A DNA stretch of 64,000 nt from Eretmocerus hayati. Taxonomy: Eukaryota > Arthropoda > Insecta > Hymenoptera > Aphelinidae. The notes under the pieces are model-generated. The model was given only the letters and a program-made list of their open reading frames with translations. It had not been told where the DNA came from and ran no database searches. The position numbers were made by a program, and so were the translations under genes. The stretch is from positions 112,966,246 through 113,030,245 of the forward strand of contig CM056742.1 in the NCBI GenBank assembly GCA_029851415.1, read 5' to 3'. Positions 22,832-35,339 of the stretch are shown one piece after another. Each line of letters opens with the position of its first letter. The first letter of the stretch is position 1.

Positions 22832-24889
22832 AAAGGGACTAGGCGGTTAAGCATGGTGAAGTGGACCTTGTCAGGTATGGCCCGGAAAGTATTTTTCCCC
22901 ACTTTCTGACCCCAAAATATGACAAAAGCAAAGGTTTGTAGGTCCCAAAGTGACCCTTGTTTTCTACGGCACCCTAGGAATCCTCTAAAAAACCCTCGAA
23001 ATCGATGTTCCTTCTATCAAATCGCATTCTGATCCATTTCAACGAATCAATCTGAAAATTTTTTGACATATTCTTGAAACTCCATCAAATAGAAAAAAGA
23101 TGTTTACATACTGACAACTTTGGATTTAGGCCCCGAAAAAAATTCTTGAATATTGAAAAACGATTTTTCTCATAGAGGTTGAGGATTAGCACGGAATTTG
23201 AACATCCCACAGTGTTTGTCAGGTCATTTTACATCGAAAACTGCTTAGAAACATATTTAGGTGGTGGAACATGGTCAAAAATGCAAAAAAAACCATTTCC
23301 AAAGCAAATTTTGTGTCAGTAATTTGCATCTTCTGCGCATGCGCGTCCTCCTACATCTCTGAAAGTATTCTTAATCGATAGCTGATGCAATTTCCTTTAA
23401 AATGACCCATTGAGGAGGTCGATTTGATGCAGTAAAACCTGAGATCTAGCTGGTCCAAGAAATGAAGAAATCCAAGGTATCAAATCCGTGAAGCCGTGGC
23501 TCCTTCAATGGGCCCGAAAAGTGCGAATTTTGAGTCGGACTGTTTCAAAGATGTAAACATGTGTTTTTGATGTAATTTTTGACGTAGCAACCGAATCCGT
23601 GGTCAGTTTTGTTCCAAACCTTCACGATTTTTGATGATTTCCAAAAAACCGACCGGAGGGTGTACGGCCATTTCCAGCCTTTTTCTACACATTTGAGATG
23701 TATGTTGAGTATAGGCAGAAGTTTGAACTTGATACTAGAGGATGCAAGTACGTTTTCCTTTGTATTTTGACCAGCTGAAGACGATGCTGATGGTTTTGAG
23801 GCACAGGAATAACTCGAGAGAGAGATATGAGGTGCATGATGCAGTTCTCTCTGTTAAGATCATAAAACGAAATATAGCTCGGTCAGTCCAAATCTGACTC
23901 CCAACTCATTCCCAAGCCTCGAAACCATCGCTATCGTCTTCAGCTTTTCAAATTACAAAGAAAAACATACTTGCATCTTTTACGCGACAAGTCCAAACCT
24001 TTGACTATACCCAACATACATCTCAAATATGCAGAAAAAGGCTGGAAATGGCCGTACACCCTCCGGTCGGTTTTTTGGGAATCATCAAAAATCTTGAAGG
24101 TTTGGAACAAAACTGACCACGGATTCGGTTTCTACGTCAAAAATTGAATCGAAAACACATGTTCACTTTTTTGAAACAGTCCGACTCAAAATTCGCACTT
24201 TTCGGGCCCATTGAAGGAGCCACGGCTTCACGGATTTGGTACCTTGGATTTCTTCATTTCTTGGACCAGCTAGATCTCAGGTTTTACTGCATCAAATCGA
24301 CCTCCTCAAGGGGTCATTTTAAAGGAAATTGCATCAGCTATCGATTAAGAATACTTTCAGAGATGTAGGAGGACGCGCATGCGCAGAAGATGCAAATTAC
24401 TGACTCAAAATTTGCTTTGAAAATGGTTTTTTGCATTTTTGACCATGTTCCACCACCTAAAGTTTCATGTTTCTAAGCAGTTTTCGATGTAAAATAACCT
24501 GACAAACACGGTGAGATGTTCAAATTCCGTGCTAATCCCCAACCTCTATGAGAAAAATCGTTTTTCAATATTCAAGAATTTTTTTCGGGGCCTAAATCCA
24601 AAGTTGTCAGTATGCAAATATCTTTCTTCTATTTGATGAAGTTCCAAGAATATGTCAAAAAATTTTCAGACTGATTCGTTGAAATGCATCAGAATGCGAT
24701 TTGATAGAAAGAACATCGATTTCGAGAGTTTTTTAGAGGAATCCTAGGGTGCTGTAGAAAACAGGGATCACTTTGGGACCTACAAATTTTTGCTTTCGTC
24801 ATAATTTGGGGTTAGAAAGTGGGGAAAAATACTTTCCGGGCCATACCTGACAAGGTCCACTTCGCCATGCTTAACCGCCTAGTCCCTTT
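22832..24889. mobile_element. foldback element, about 1 kb arms, 11-bp flanking repeat
   Basis: The ends are AAAGGGACTAGGCGGTTAAG and CTTAACCGCCTAGTCCCTTT. The arms, about 22832-23815 and 23905-24889, are nearly identical in reverse complement, with a loop of about 90 bp. TTGTACTATGT occurs at 22813-22823 and again at 24890-24900, directly abutting the right end and 8 bp from the left end. This looks like a target duplication of about 11 bp, a length typical of Mutator-like elements. No transposase frame is present. Confidence 0.85.
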
Positions 24890-24900
24890 TTGTACTATGT

Positions 24901-25918
24901 GCATTCATCTTGAATGGTGTGATTTTTGCAGCAGTAAAATCCTTGACAACTTCCTCCCCAAAAAATTGACCACAAGCACACTGCTGTCTACATATTCCTT
25001 GTGCTATTCTGCGGATGCTGTTGAGAGCATGGAATTGAGGAGCTGTACTGATTGATCATGACTGATGCACCCATGTTATCGCTGTACCTAAAGAGAAGCA
25101 TTATCATTGTATCACTACATACACAGGTCTGCGACTTGATTCTGATTGGAGACACAGATTAGGCTTCATTCGAGACTCAATGAAATCTCTAAATTTCACG
25201 TCTCGCGACTCCACCAAGACATGGTTCAAAATGTTGGGTTACGTATTTTATGATTAGTAGTAAATATTATTTAAAAGAATAGTGATCAATATGTTCAAAT
25301 ATCAGCTAATTCAATACATCTTTGAGGTGTATGCAATCATGACATACCTTGAGATGAAGATGAAACACCCCTGTAAAATACAAGATCTCAACAAACACAA
25401 TCTGAAGATCGTCGAAAATGACAGGATTACCTTGGCTCTGAAAACCACTCAAGCGCATCAATCCCACCAAGTATTTTGAGATGTTCTAGTTGAATACTAC
25501 GATAAGGAAGTTAGATTGATCAGAAATATCTAGAAGCTTTCACTAGATAATGAGATTCTGGAATTCACCGATATATACCAGGGATAATGGAATTTACTAT
25601 CTAACATCTGAACTTTGAGTCACAAAAACTTCACGAGAAAGACTATTTTCAACGGATCCAAGCATATGGATATGGAGTCGTCCCTCTGAAATACGAGTAT
25701 CTGAGCAGATACAATTTGAAGTTCATAGCAGTATCTGATCACTTATTTTTGCTCTCAACGTCATCCACGCTCACCATTGATGACAGAATCTGATTAACAT
25801 TTTGACCAGCTAACTGAAGGATACTCTCGTTAGAACCTCAAATAGAATAGTGAGATTGATGAAGAATGATTCAGAGCCCAATACATAACGACAAGATCGT
25901 GAATTTTATCAACACAAC
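24901..25918. other. Mctp: intronic DNA, nothing recognised
   Basis: AT-rich, without a supported exon or repeat. The short open frames here have no motif. Confidence 0.35.
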
Positions 25919-26082
25919 CACTCGGGAACAAGGTAGACTGCAATGGGATGATGGTCAGCGACCATTTGAGATCTTTCGTCTGGCTCGCACTGAATAGATC
26001 ATCCTACAAGTGTGAAGGAGACGAAAGATCTCGAACGGTCACTAACCATCACATTCATTGCAGTTCACCTTGTTCCCGAGTG
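25919..26082. mobile_element. short inverted-repeat element (MITE-like), 164 bp
   Basis: CACTCGGGAACAAGGTAGAC at the left is mirrored by the right end AGTTCACCTTGTTCCCGAGTG. The pairing continues inward through CATTTGAGATCTTTCGTCT and GACGAAAGATCTCGAACGG. The arms are about 65 bp and the loop about 35 bp. No target duplication is obvious. Confidence 0.7.
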
Positions 26083-26879
26083 TACCTAGACTCACAAAAT
26101 GTATCATGTAACTTTCCAACTTGAGATCACGAATAGTTCACAGTACGGCAAATTCTCAACAGATCCCAACAGAATCTCTTGAAACCACCCCTGTAGATTG
26201 AAGAGATTCTAGTAGACACAATCCAAAATCCCTTTCAAGATTCAATCAATTACTGTTGCTCTCAAAGTTACCTGGGCGTGCCGTTCTGGAAAGGTTAATC
26301 CAAGATATGTCACTTAAAATCTTCATTAGAATGGTAAGATCAATTGAAAATGGATCAGAGTCCCAAACAAGACAATAAAATCGTAAACTTTGTTAATGAA
26401 CCCTTGGAGCCATGAAATCTACGATTCAACTTTTCAATTTTCGGTAACAAAATATTCACAGTTGAGCCAATTCCCAACGGATTCCACAGAATTTACACAT
26501 GAAATCACTCTACCCGATTTAGACCTCATAACAAAATCCAGTTATGTACTCTTCCTCTAAGACTCCGTTGGTCTCGTTGCTTCATCAAGTATTTGAAGAT
26601 GATTTGGTTGTGATCTTATGCAGAACCCATTTCAGTAGGAAGACCGTAATTTTCAGAACATCCTGAATACAAAAAGGCTTAGTTTGAGTGTAATATGGAT
26701 AAAAAAATCTTGAGAAAGAAAAGTTTTGATGAGTCATCTCATTCCAAAACACAGCAGAAGTAACTGACTCATAACCTAGCGCATGAAAAAACTACAAAAC
26801 ACACTCAGTCTGTACCAAGCCATGCTTAATTTGTGATGACTTTGGATCCCATCAACGTTTATTATTTTCCAGTAAAACT
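26083..26879. other. Mctp: intronic DNA, nothing recognised
   Basis: AT-rich sequence in which I see no exon, repeat or RNA gene. Confidence 0.35.
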
Positions 26880-27140
26880 GTGTTTCCTTTCCATACTGAC
26901 CTGGAAAGAATCGGCTTGTGGACAGTCGACGATCTCATTGCTCGGCAAAATGAGTAAACGTTTCCCGATGTAACGAAGATTTAGCTCACTAAAAAAAGAC
27001 AAAGATTCACACATTGTCCACCGACACCTCTCCATCGCCGTCACCCGGAGCACTCGCGTTCACCAGATGACGAGCATCACGACACCCGCAGTGAGAGCAC
27101 CGGGAGGCAGCAAGTCGTTTACGCGGCCAATAACAATAAT
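26880..27140 (-). other. GC-rich block with splice donor; twin of 10.7 kb block
   Basis: On the minus strand the block ends in GATTCTTTCCAG|GTCAGT and is preceded by GTCGACTGTCCACAAGCC, parallel to the block at 10660-10990. Resemblance extends about 50 bases into the presumed intron (GTCAGTATGGAAAGGAAAC here; GTAAGTATAGAAAGAAAAT there). On the far side are two GGTATAATC/GGTATAATA words at about 27171-27190. No protein family is recognised. A duplicated 5' exon or promoter region is my preferred reading, with low certainty. Confidence 0.35.
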
Positions 27141-27486
27141 AAACAAAGCCGATGAGCCGATGCCGGGACAGGTATAATCACGGTATAATACGTTCGCGTC
27201 GTCAGAGAGCCTATTACGAACTTTAGAGTCGAGTGAGTTTGTTCACAGTGTCTAACTCACATACAATTTTAGTCCAATTGAATCAAATATTTGATGATCT
27301 ATAGACATCTACAATCGGTTATTTTCAATTTGGAACGAAAAAAATGTTTATTATCCACCTTAATTGTACCGAAACCATGTATGTGAGTTGGTGACCGTGA
27401 ACAAACTTACATTAATTGAGTCGAAAAAGTACATTTTTTGGTTCCAAATTGAAAATAAATAATTGTAAATGTGAGGGTAAGTCTAT

Positions 27487-28061
<575 letters not shown>

Positions 28062-28062
<1 letters not shown>

Positions 28063-29162
28063 GTTGGCTTTCTCGGGTCTACGCGTTTAGACCTTCAGAC
28101 CACGAGGTCTATGGCCTCGGTAATCCACACTCCCGCTCGCATGCCTCTCAGCTGAAATCAATCCAGCATTCTTCCATGCTGGGATGTATTTCCGCTGCTC
28201 AGCTTGTGAGAGGAGGGTGGGCCGTTTCTAGGTGTATTGGCCTGTTTTGGGCGCTTGCACTGTTGAGGTTCGTTCCTCACACGTACGCTCATGCTAGGCC
28301 CGACCTCGCTTTCGACTAGGACGATAGTTGTCCTTTTCCGTATTGCGACGATACGCGCTTTACGGGGTGGAGGCGCCCTTACTGAGCAGCCAGCGTTACA
28401 AAGATACGTCCACCACACGTTGCTCACACTAGGCTCGGGCGATATCTGGGTTGGAGAGGCCGTAGTCTTTGACTGCTTGACAGCAATCACGCCATACGTT
28501 CCTGTCCTGTGTTCAGTTTCTCCATACATTCGGATTGCGGCCCGTCATTTTCATCTTACTCAGCACGCTTTTTTCCAGGCTTATACGTGGTCTTCCCCTG
28601 CCCCGTCGCGAGTCTGGTTTGTAATCCAGTACCCTCAGCGCTACACGTTCCTCATCCATTCTCGCTACATGACCCATCCACTGTACTCTCCTGTAGTTAA
28701 TGGCATTGACAATACTCCGGGACCGGTAGGATTGGAGCAACTCATCATTATATCTGATTCTAGGGATTCCCGAACTTTGATCAATAGTTGTCTCGAAAAT
28801 ACTCCGCAGTATTATGTTTCTAAATACCTGGAACTTTCCTTTATCTAGCTGCGTCATTGACCAAGTCTCGCATCCATAGAGAGTCACGGGTTGAATTTTG
28901 TAAATCGTTATTTTGGCTTCGCGTGAAAGGTCTTTATCTCTGGAAAGCTTCTGTAATGAGTCAAAACACCTATGTCCTGCGCTTATTCTTTTACCAAACT
29001 CTACTCTTATGTTGTTATCGTGCGTTACTCTGGTCCCAAGATAGGGGAAGAGGGGGACTTTCTCGAAGGAGTAATTCGCAATTTGGATAGGATCTGTGTT
29101 GTCATTCGCATTGTTACGGTCCTTGACCATGTATTTCGTTTTCGACTCATTTACCTCTAGGC
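28062..29162 (-). mobile_element. 5'-truncated non-LTR retrotransposon in the MITE
   Basis: The minus-strand body consists of a truncated reverse-transcriptase C-terminal region (28513-29162), a GC-rich 3' untranslated region of about 450 bp (28062-28512) and the triplet-repeat tail (27487-28060). Simple-repeat tails rather than poly-A are usual in RTE/CR1-like clades. The left junction is precise, because the related MITE at 29286 shows the uninterrupted site. A CTA word at both borders could be a minimal target duplication. Confidence 0.8.
28513..29162 (-). pseudogene. LINE reverse-transcriptase C-terminal fragment
   Basis: The frame reads GLEVNESKTKYMV, then FPYLGTRVT, then IYKIQPVTLYGCETWSMT, then RRVQWMGHVARM and ends with a basic tail. 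This order (thumb, YLG, LYGCETW, RVQWMGHVARM) is the well-known C-terminus of RTE/CR1-like reverse transcriptases found throughout insects. The palm domain with the catalytic YXDD motif is missing, so the fragment cannot be active. The open frame extends 8 codons further upstream (MNEIFDCL) into MITE sequence; those residues are not part of the LINE. Confidence 0.85.
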
Positions 29163-29285
29163 CTAGACAATCAAATATTTCATTCAATCAGACTGAAATT
29201 GTATGTGAGTTAGTAACTGTGAATACACTCACTCGACTCTAAAGTTCGTCATAGGCTCCCTGTCCGCACGCTGCGCGCTGAGGCA

Positions 29286-29662
29286 GGGAGCCTATTACGA
29301 ACTTTAGAGTCAAGTGAGTTTGTTCACAGCGACTAACTCACATACAATTTCAGTTCAATTAAATCAAATATTCGATGATCTATATACATGTACGATTATT
29401 TATTTTTAATTTAGAACGAAAAAATGTATTCTTTTCAAATTTATTATACTGAAACATTGTATGTGAGTTGGTGACTGTGAACACACTCCCATTAATTGAG
29501 TCAAAATAGTACAGTTTTTGGTTCCAAATCAAAAATAAATGATTGTAAATGTAAGGGTAAGTCTATAGACAATCAAATATTTAATTCAATTAGACTGAAA
29601 TTGTATTTGAGTTAGTCACTGTGAATACACTCACTCGCCTCTAAAGTTCGTAATAAGCTCCC
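29286..29662. mobile_element. MITE copy 2, 377 bp, AGGCA target duplication
   Basis: The ends are GGGAGCCTATTACGAACTTT and AAAGTTCGTAATAAGCTCCC. AGGCA flanks both sides (29281-29285 and 29663-29667), a 5-bp direct repeat consistent with a target-site duplication. The interior matches the outer portions of 27205-29260 and shows the empty LINE insertion site. No coding capacity. Confidence 0.85.
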
Positions 29663-29667
29663 AGGCA

Positions 29668-31345
29668 ACGCGCGGAGCCTCGGACTGATAATTCGCTGCT
29701 TGTGATTCTCAGTATAGAGACCCTCCCGGTAGTGATCTGCGAACGGCCGGGGGGAGGGGCACGTATAAGAGAATTTCTACAGAATTTTTGACATTGTGCG
29801 TACTGCACGCTGGCTCTGAACCTTCAAATTTTCGTCAACTTGTCGCAGCTGAATTTGATAGGTCCCAGGGCCTCTGAATCTGTACTATAGTTGTTCTCTC
29901 AAAGGAAATTAACTATGCGCAGCATGGCCCGCAACCTTCATTTTCTGGGCATCTCTATCAGCGTACTCACGACATTTTCTGATTTCTTGAGCCTGCTGCG
30001 AAAATAGCATTGCTCGAAAAATTCTGCCAAAATTCAGAGACCATCTAGACACTCTCTTTTTTGAGAGAGCATTGGTTTTAGCCACGTGCCTTTGACGTGG
30101 CAATCATGAATAAACGTCGAAGTTGCGTAACCGAGTTTTTACAAAAAGTTGAGATCTCCCGTACTTAGCTTATAAAAAAAAATAACATTCGCGATAAGTA
30201 CATGATGAACACGGATTTCGATAGCTTAGAACAACACCGATAATATCGCGTTTAGTTTGGATGCATGCGACCAACTGCGTTGAAATGATGGCTTCAACAA
30301 GATGCGTAAGCTCATGCGCCCACTTGACTGGAAAAGGTCGAATTCTCATGTTCATTCATTTCATTACAAACAATATCCCACAGTTTTCAGGTCCTGACAT
30401 CGAATGTTATTCGTATGAGAAGCATCACAAGAATTCCATCGATCAAAACATATGTGGTCGAGATCATGTGGGCGCTTCTACAAAATTGCAATCGTTCATA
30501 TAAAACTCGAAAACATATAAAACACAGAGAAACCCATTTCTCCTCCATAAGTATCGCTATAGACTTGATTCAGGGATTTTATAGTGAATTCTGTGGAAAT
30601 ATGGACGAGGACGCCAAAACGCGGATAGGTGGAACTCGAGTACTCCCAGTTGTCCAACATGGTCAGAAAACAGAAATCCAGTGAAATCTATTGATATACA
30701 GTGTGTATCTGTGCTTGAAGTAGTTTTTGCGTGTTGTGTGTGCGTAAACTAGGATCCAATCGGTCGCGCTCAATGGATCTCAGACGGCTAATTATGGTAT
30801 TTATTAATTACAGGAACAACATCCTTCCAAACCAGTGGGCACGTATTTTGGAAGTCCTACTGACCAGCAAAATTGGTTCCAGACGCGTGCAATGAGAGAA
30901 AAAATTTCACTTTTCAGCAACCCAAATGTTAAAAGTTCTGTAGAACCTCTCATAAGTAACGCGATCGTCAAACGGATATTCCTCGTTCCCATGTACATCC
31001 AGCGGGCGCCCCGTGTATTGGAAATGAGATTTGCAGAACCGATGGATTTTGCAGAATCGACTCCCCAAACCGACTAAACCGCTTCCGCAGATCACTACCT
31101 GGAGGGTCTCTAATTCTCAGTCAATATCCATCGTCTCCGGAAAAATTACGTAAGTGATCCCTTGATTTGTCCTAGGGGATGAGATCCACCATTTACAAGG
31201 AGAATCGAGTTGATTGGAGCTTATGTTCTCCAGGAATATTGAGGACTGAATGTTTATGAACACGATAATAGTCCTCGTGATTCTGAAAAAACGGTACCAC
31301 CAATCAATTTCTTTCTTGTTCTAAATGATAGATCTGATCACAGAG
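29668..31345. other. Mctp: intronic DNA, nothing recognised
   Basis: A short G-rich patch lies near 29740-29760. Open frames up to 89 codons (30.3-31.1 kb) have no recognisable motif and no supporting splice signals. I see no exon, RNA gene or clear repeat. Confidence 0.35.
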
Positions 31346-31355
31346 TGAAATGTAA

Positions 31356-33170
31356 TGTCAGTGAAGTTTTGATCGATCATGGATCGAATTTTTTTTTGCT
31401 CTATTTGTTCGGAAATTCCCTCAGGAACACGATGAAATGTTCAAAATTCCAGTGCGAGGTTTATATCATGTCTAGAAAAAGGTTTTTGTATCAAATAATT
31501 TTTTTTCTCGGTAGCTACTAGCCGGAGACCGGTGAAAAGTCACCAGTTTTGTCGAAGGAGTCAAAAGACACACCACAGAATTTTTTCCGACCAGATCGGT
31601 TGCTGGGAAGACCTGGGAATGGGGCTCAGAATTCGAGCGATTATCACATCTATGTTGATTTTTTGGAAGTTATGGGTCGGAGACCGATAAATACTCCCGG
31701 AAAATATTTTCCGATTGGAAATATACATCCATATAACTTTTCGACCCGATCGATCGCTGGGAACACCCAAAATGAATACAATAGAAGGTCCGAAATGGGG
31801 TTTTTGTACGTTTTTTTGGAGGTCATGGCCAGGAGACCGGTGAATTCATCAGCATTATATTGTTACGTTGGAAATATATGCATATAATTTTTTTCAACCC
31901 GATCGATTGCTGGGAACACCCAAAATCGATACAAATGAAGGTCCGAAATGGGGGTTTTGTCCGTTTTTTTTGGAGGTTAAGGCCAAGAGACCGGTTTTCC
32001 CAGCAACCGATCTGGTCGAAAAAAATCTGTGGTACGATCCTTCATCAAGCAACTGATTCCGAAAGTATACACCGGTCTCTTGGCCATAACCTCCAAAAAA
32101 ACGGACAAAAACCCCATTTCGGACCTCCTATTGTATCGATTTTGGTCGTTCCCAGCAATCGATCGGGTTGAAATAAATTATGTGCATATATTCCCAACGT
32201 AACAATATAATGCTGATAAATTCACCGGTCTCCTGGCCATGACCTCCAAAAAAACGTACAAAAACCCCATTTCGGACCCTCTATTGTATCGATTTTGGGT
32301 GTTCCCAGCAATCGATCGGGTCGAAAAATTATATGGGTGTATCTTCCCAATCGGAAAATATTTCCCGAGAGTATTCATTGGTCTCCGACCCATAACCTCC
32401 AAAAAATCGACATAGAAGTGATAATCGCTTGAAGTCCGATCCCCATTTCGAGGTTTTCCCAGCAACCGATCTGGTCGAAAAAAGATCTGTGGTACGATCC
32501 TCCATCAAGCAACTAATTTCGAAAGTATACACCGGTCTCTTGGCCATAACCTCCAAAAAAACGGACAAAAACCCCATTTCGGACCTCCTATCGTATCGAT
32601 TTTGGGTGTTCCCAGCAATCGATCGGGTTGAAAAAAATTCTATGCATATATTTCCAACGTAACAATATAATGCTGATAAATTCACCGGTCTGCTGGCCAT
32701 AACCTCCAAAAAAACGTACAAAAACCCCATTTCGGACCTTATATTGTATCGATTTTGGGTGTTCCCAGCGATCGATCGGGTCGAAAAATTATCTGGGTGT
32801 ATATTTCCAATCGGAAAATATTTTCCGACAGTGTTTATCGGTCTCCGACCCATAACCTCCAAAAAATCGACATAGATGTGAAAATCGCTCGAACTCTGAG
32901 CCCCATTTCCAGGTCTCCCCAGCAACCGATCTGGTCGAAAAAATTCTGTGGTGTATCTTTTGACTCCTTCGACAAAACTGGTGACTTTCCACCGGTCTCC
33001 GGCTAGTAGTTACCGAGAAAAAAAATTATTTGATACAAAAACCTTTTTTTAGGCATGATTTAAACCTCGGACTGGAATTCTGAACATTCCATCGTGTTCC
33101 TGAGGAAATTTCCGAACAAATAGAGCAAAAAAAAAAATTCGATCCATGATCGATCAAAACTTCACTGACA
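31356..33170. mobile_element. foldback family A, copy 2, 10-bp target duplication
   Basis: The ends are TGTCAGTGAAGTTTTGATCG and CGATCAAAACTTCACTGACA. TGAAATGTAA flanks both sides (31346-31355 and 33171-33180). A 10-bp duplication points to a Mutator-like transposition mechanism. The arms, about 31356-31990 and 31995-33170, again consist of the 153-bp monomer of copy 1 (CAGCAAYCGATC, GGTCTCYGACCCATAACCTC). The right arm is about twice as long. No transposase. Three of the four family ends share TTTCATGTC, so the true end could be a few bases further out in copy 1. Confidence 0.9.
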
Positions 33171-33209
33171 TGAAATGTAAGGAGTTTACCATTTGAGATA
33201 TCACAGTTT

Positions 33210-33545
33210 TTCTAGGAAAATTAAATTTAGCCGTATTTTGCTTATATGGTGAAGTAGAGCTCCCACATGCCCTTAACCGTTTCGATGTACCTTTTTTTAT
33301 CTAAACTAGAAAGTATTTCCGTGATCTTTCGAAATAATTGTCATTTTTCGAGTTTTGAGGTATTTTAGCGAGAAAATTCAGATTCTTGACCCGAACAAAT
33401 GTATCCAGTCCCACAGAATTTGATGGATCAGTCTGTGAATTTTTTGGGGGAATTTCCTTATGAGTTTGAACAAAATGTCTTGGGGGTTTGACGATCCGAT
33501 GAAGGAAGCGCGAGCCAGAAGATGAGTACAGTCGAAAAATATCTT
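33210..33545 (+). repeat. dispersed repeat related to 11.3 and 13.0 kb
   Basis: The first 65 bp, ending AGAGCTCCCACATGCCCTTA, match 11310-11371. The remainder matches 13035-13285 in reverse complement. The two similarities are contiguous here but separate elsewhere, so this copy is the most complete one in the window. No open frame. Confidence 0.55.
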
Positions 33546-34077
33546 TTTCTGAAAAAAACGAGTACGCTATCGTTTCTAGCTCGAAAAATTATGAGTAATT
33601 TCAGATTTTCAGCTTTCCCAAGCCAGAATTCAGAATCAGCGTGTACCCACCCCTTCAGCTGGTTCGAGACGAAGAAATCTCTAAATTAAAATATTTCAAA
33701 TTTTTATATAGTAGTCTGAAACAGGGTTCCCGAGATCAAGACAAAATGAGACTTTTGTCATCTTGAGTCCAACCCGATCAGAATCAAGAAATCTCCCAAC
33801 GTGTCTCATCTTGGCCAAGATTTTTGGTAACAAATCTCATCTTGTTTCGTCAAGATCAAGATATCTCGCCGAGATTTCTAATATACGTACAAATGTATTG
33901 CATGCTGACCCCGAGCACCACATCATTGTTTATTCGTTGTTAAGGTGTCCCTGAACTGACTTTTAATGAACCTAATCCCTACTGCCAGCTTTTCGTTTGG
34001 AATAGTAGTTCTTGGCGTCAAAAAAAGTATCCAATAGAAATGAGAATCGATCACATGGGGTTTTCGAAAGAATAGCG
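33546..34077. other. Mctp: intronic DNA with AGATCAAGA-type words
   Basis: Around 33725-33890, variations of GAGATCAAGACAAAATGAGA and TCATCTTG recur in both orientations, a short self-complementary cluster. No gene is seen. Confidence 0.35.
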
Positions 34078-35339
34078 TTAACCAGGGTGACTTTGAACCC
34101 CGGGACGACTTTGTAACGTTTTCCCAAAAGAGATTGTAAGGGACGTAACTTCCTCCTGTGAGCTCTGTCAAGGTCCTGCAGGAGATCATTCTGAACAGGA
34201 TGTCTACTCTTATCATAATGAGATAAAAGAAGTATAAAATAACTTGAAAAGCTCGTTTTTCACCCGGAAGGGTGTGAAAACTATGTCAGTTTTCTCTACA
34301 TGGCAAAAATCCTCCGGAAAGAGTGCGTTAGATGGTTGCAACGCTCTCAAAACTTGTTTTAAGTCGTTGGCTATGTTTCCTTGAAGAAAACCCGTTGTCG
34401 ACAGTGATTTGAGTCAGCAAAGCATCTGCACACCGATAGCGACGGACGACAGTTGTTTTCTTCGCTGGACATGGGTGACTTTGTAACACTGAGTTCTGTG
34501 TTGTTTGAATGCCCACGCGAGGTTCTATCGTAACACGTGCATTTTATAATCATTCTCAAATTTTTTCAAGCTGTAGAGTTTCTATCTTAGGATATAATAT
34601 ACCGATTCCGTACCATGTATAGAGTGATCCAAACCAATTTATAACCTCAGAAACTTGATCTCGCACTCTTCGACCACATCGCTATTCTCATTTCAGAGTA
34701 ATATGACTGGTGGATTATTGTGAAATCTATCTCATTAAGATATGACATCTCTCCAGATCAATCGAATTTTTCTATCCATCAAGATTCCATTGCTCTGATT
34801 TGGATTGGTGGTAGATTGGAGAAGAGCCCGAATCTCTTCTCAAGGCTGCAGCTCACTGAACCGAGACTTTACTATGTAGAAAACTTCTTCTCCTATTATT
34901 CTGGTACGATTTGCGCTTCATCTACATTCTAACAATCTCTCAACGATACCAGAAGCACTATTCTTTGTGTTGAATATTTGAGATTGAATGGAAACAACGA
35001 GTTTGTAAAATTGAGGAAAATTATTCACTTGAAATTTGTTCCCACCTAATGATTCGTTCACCAAGATTTCATGATGGGAGTGTATTGTTTAATGAGTACT
35101 CTCTATTAATAGTTTTGAATTTATTCAATCGCCTCCAAAATTAGTTTCATAGATCTAACGTATTCTGATCTCACCGTGACCAATTCATACAAATCATTGT
35201 GTGCTCGGAAGCTCATCATCATCTCGTTTGTACTCTCAACATCAGGCTCAAACAATTTGATTCCTCCTCCATGAGTTTCCAAAATACCCTGATCATCCTG
35301 TATTACCATACTCGCAACTGTTTCAAAGAAGAATCTGAT

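Noticed and set aside
28291..28848. 185-codon plus-strand open frame
   Set aside because: It runs antisense to the LINE 3' region and reverse-transcriptase fragment.
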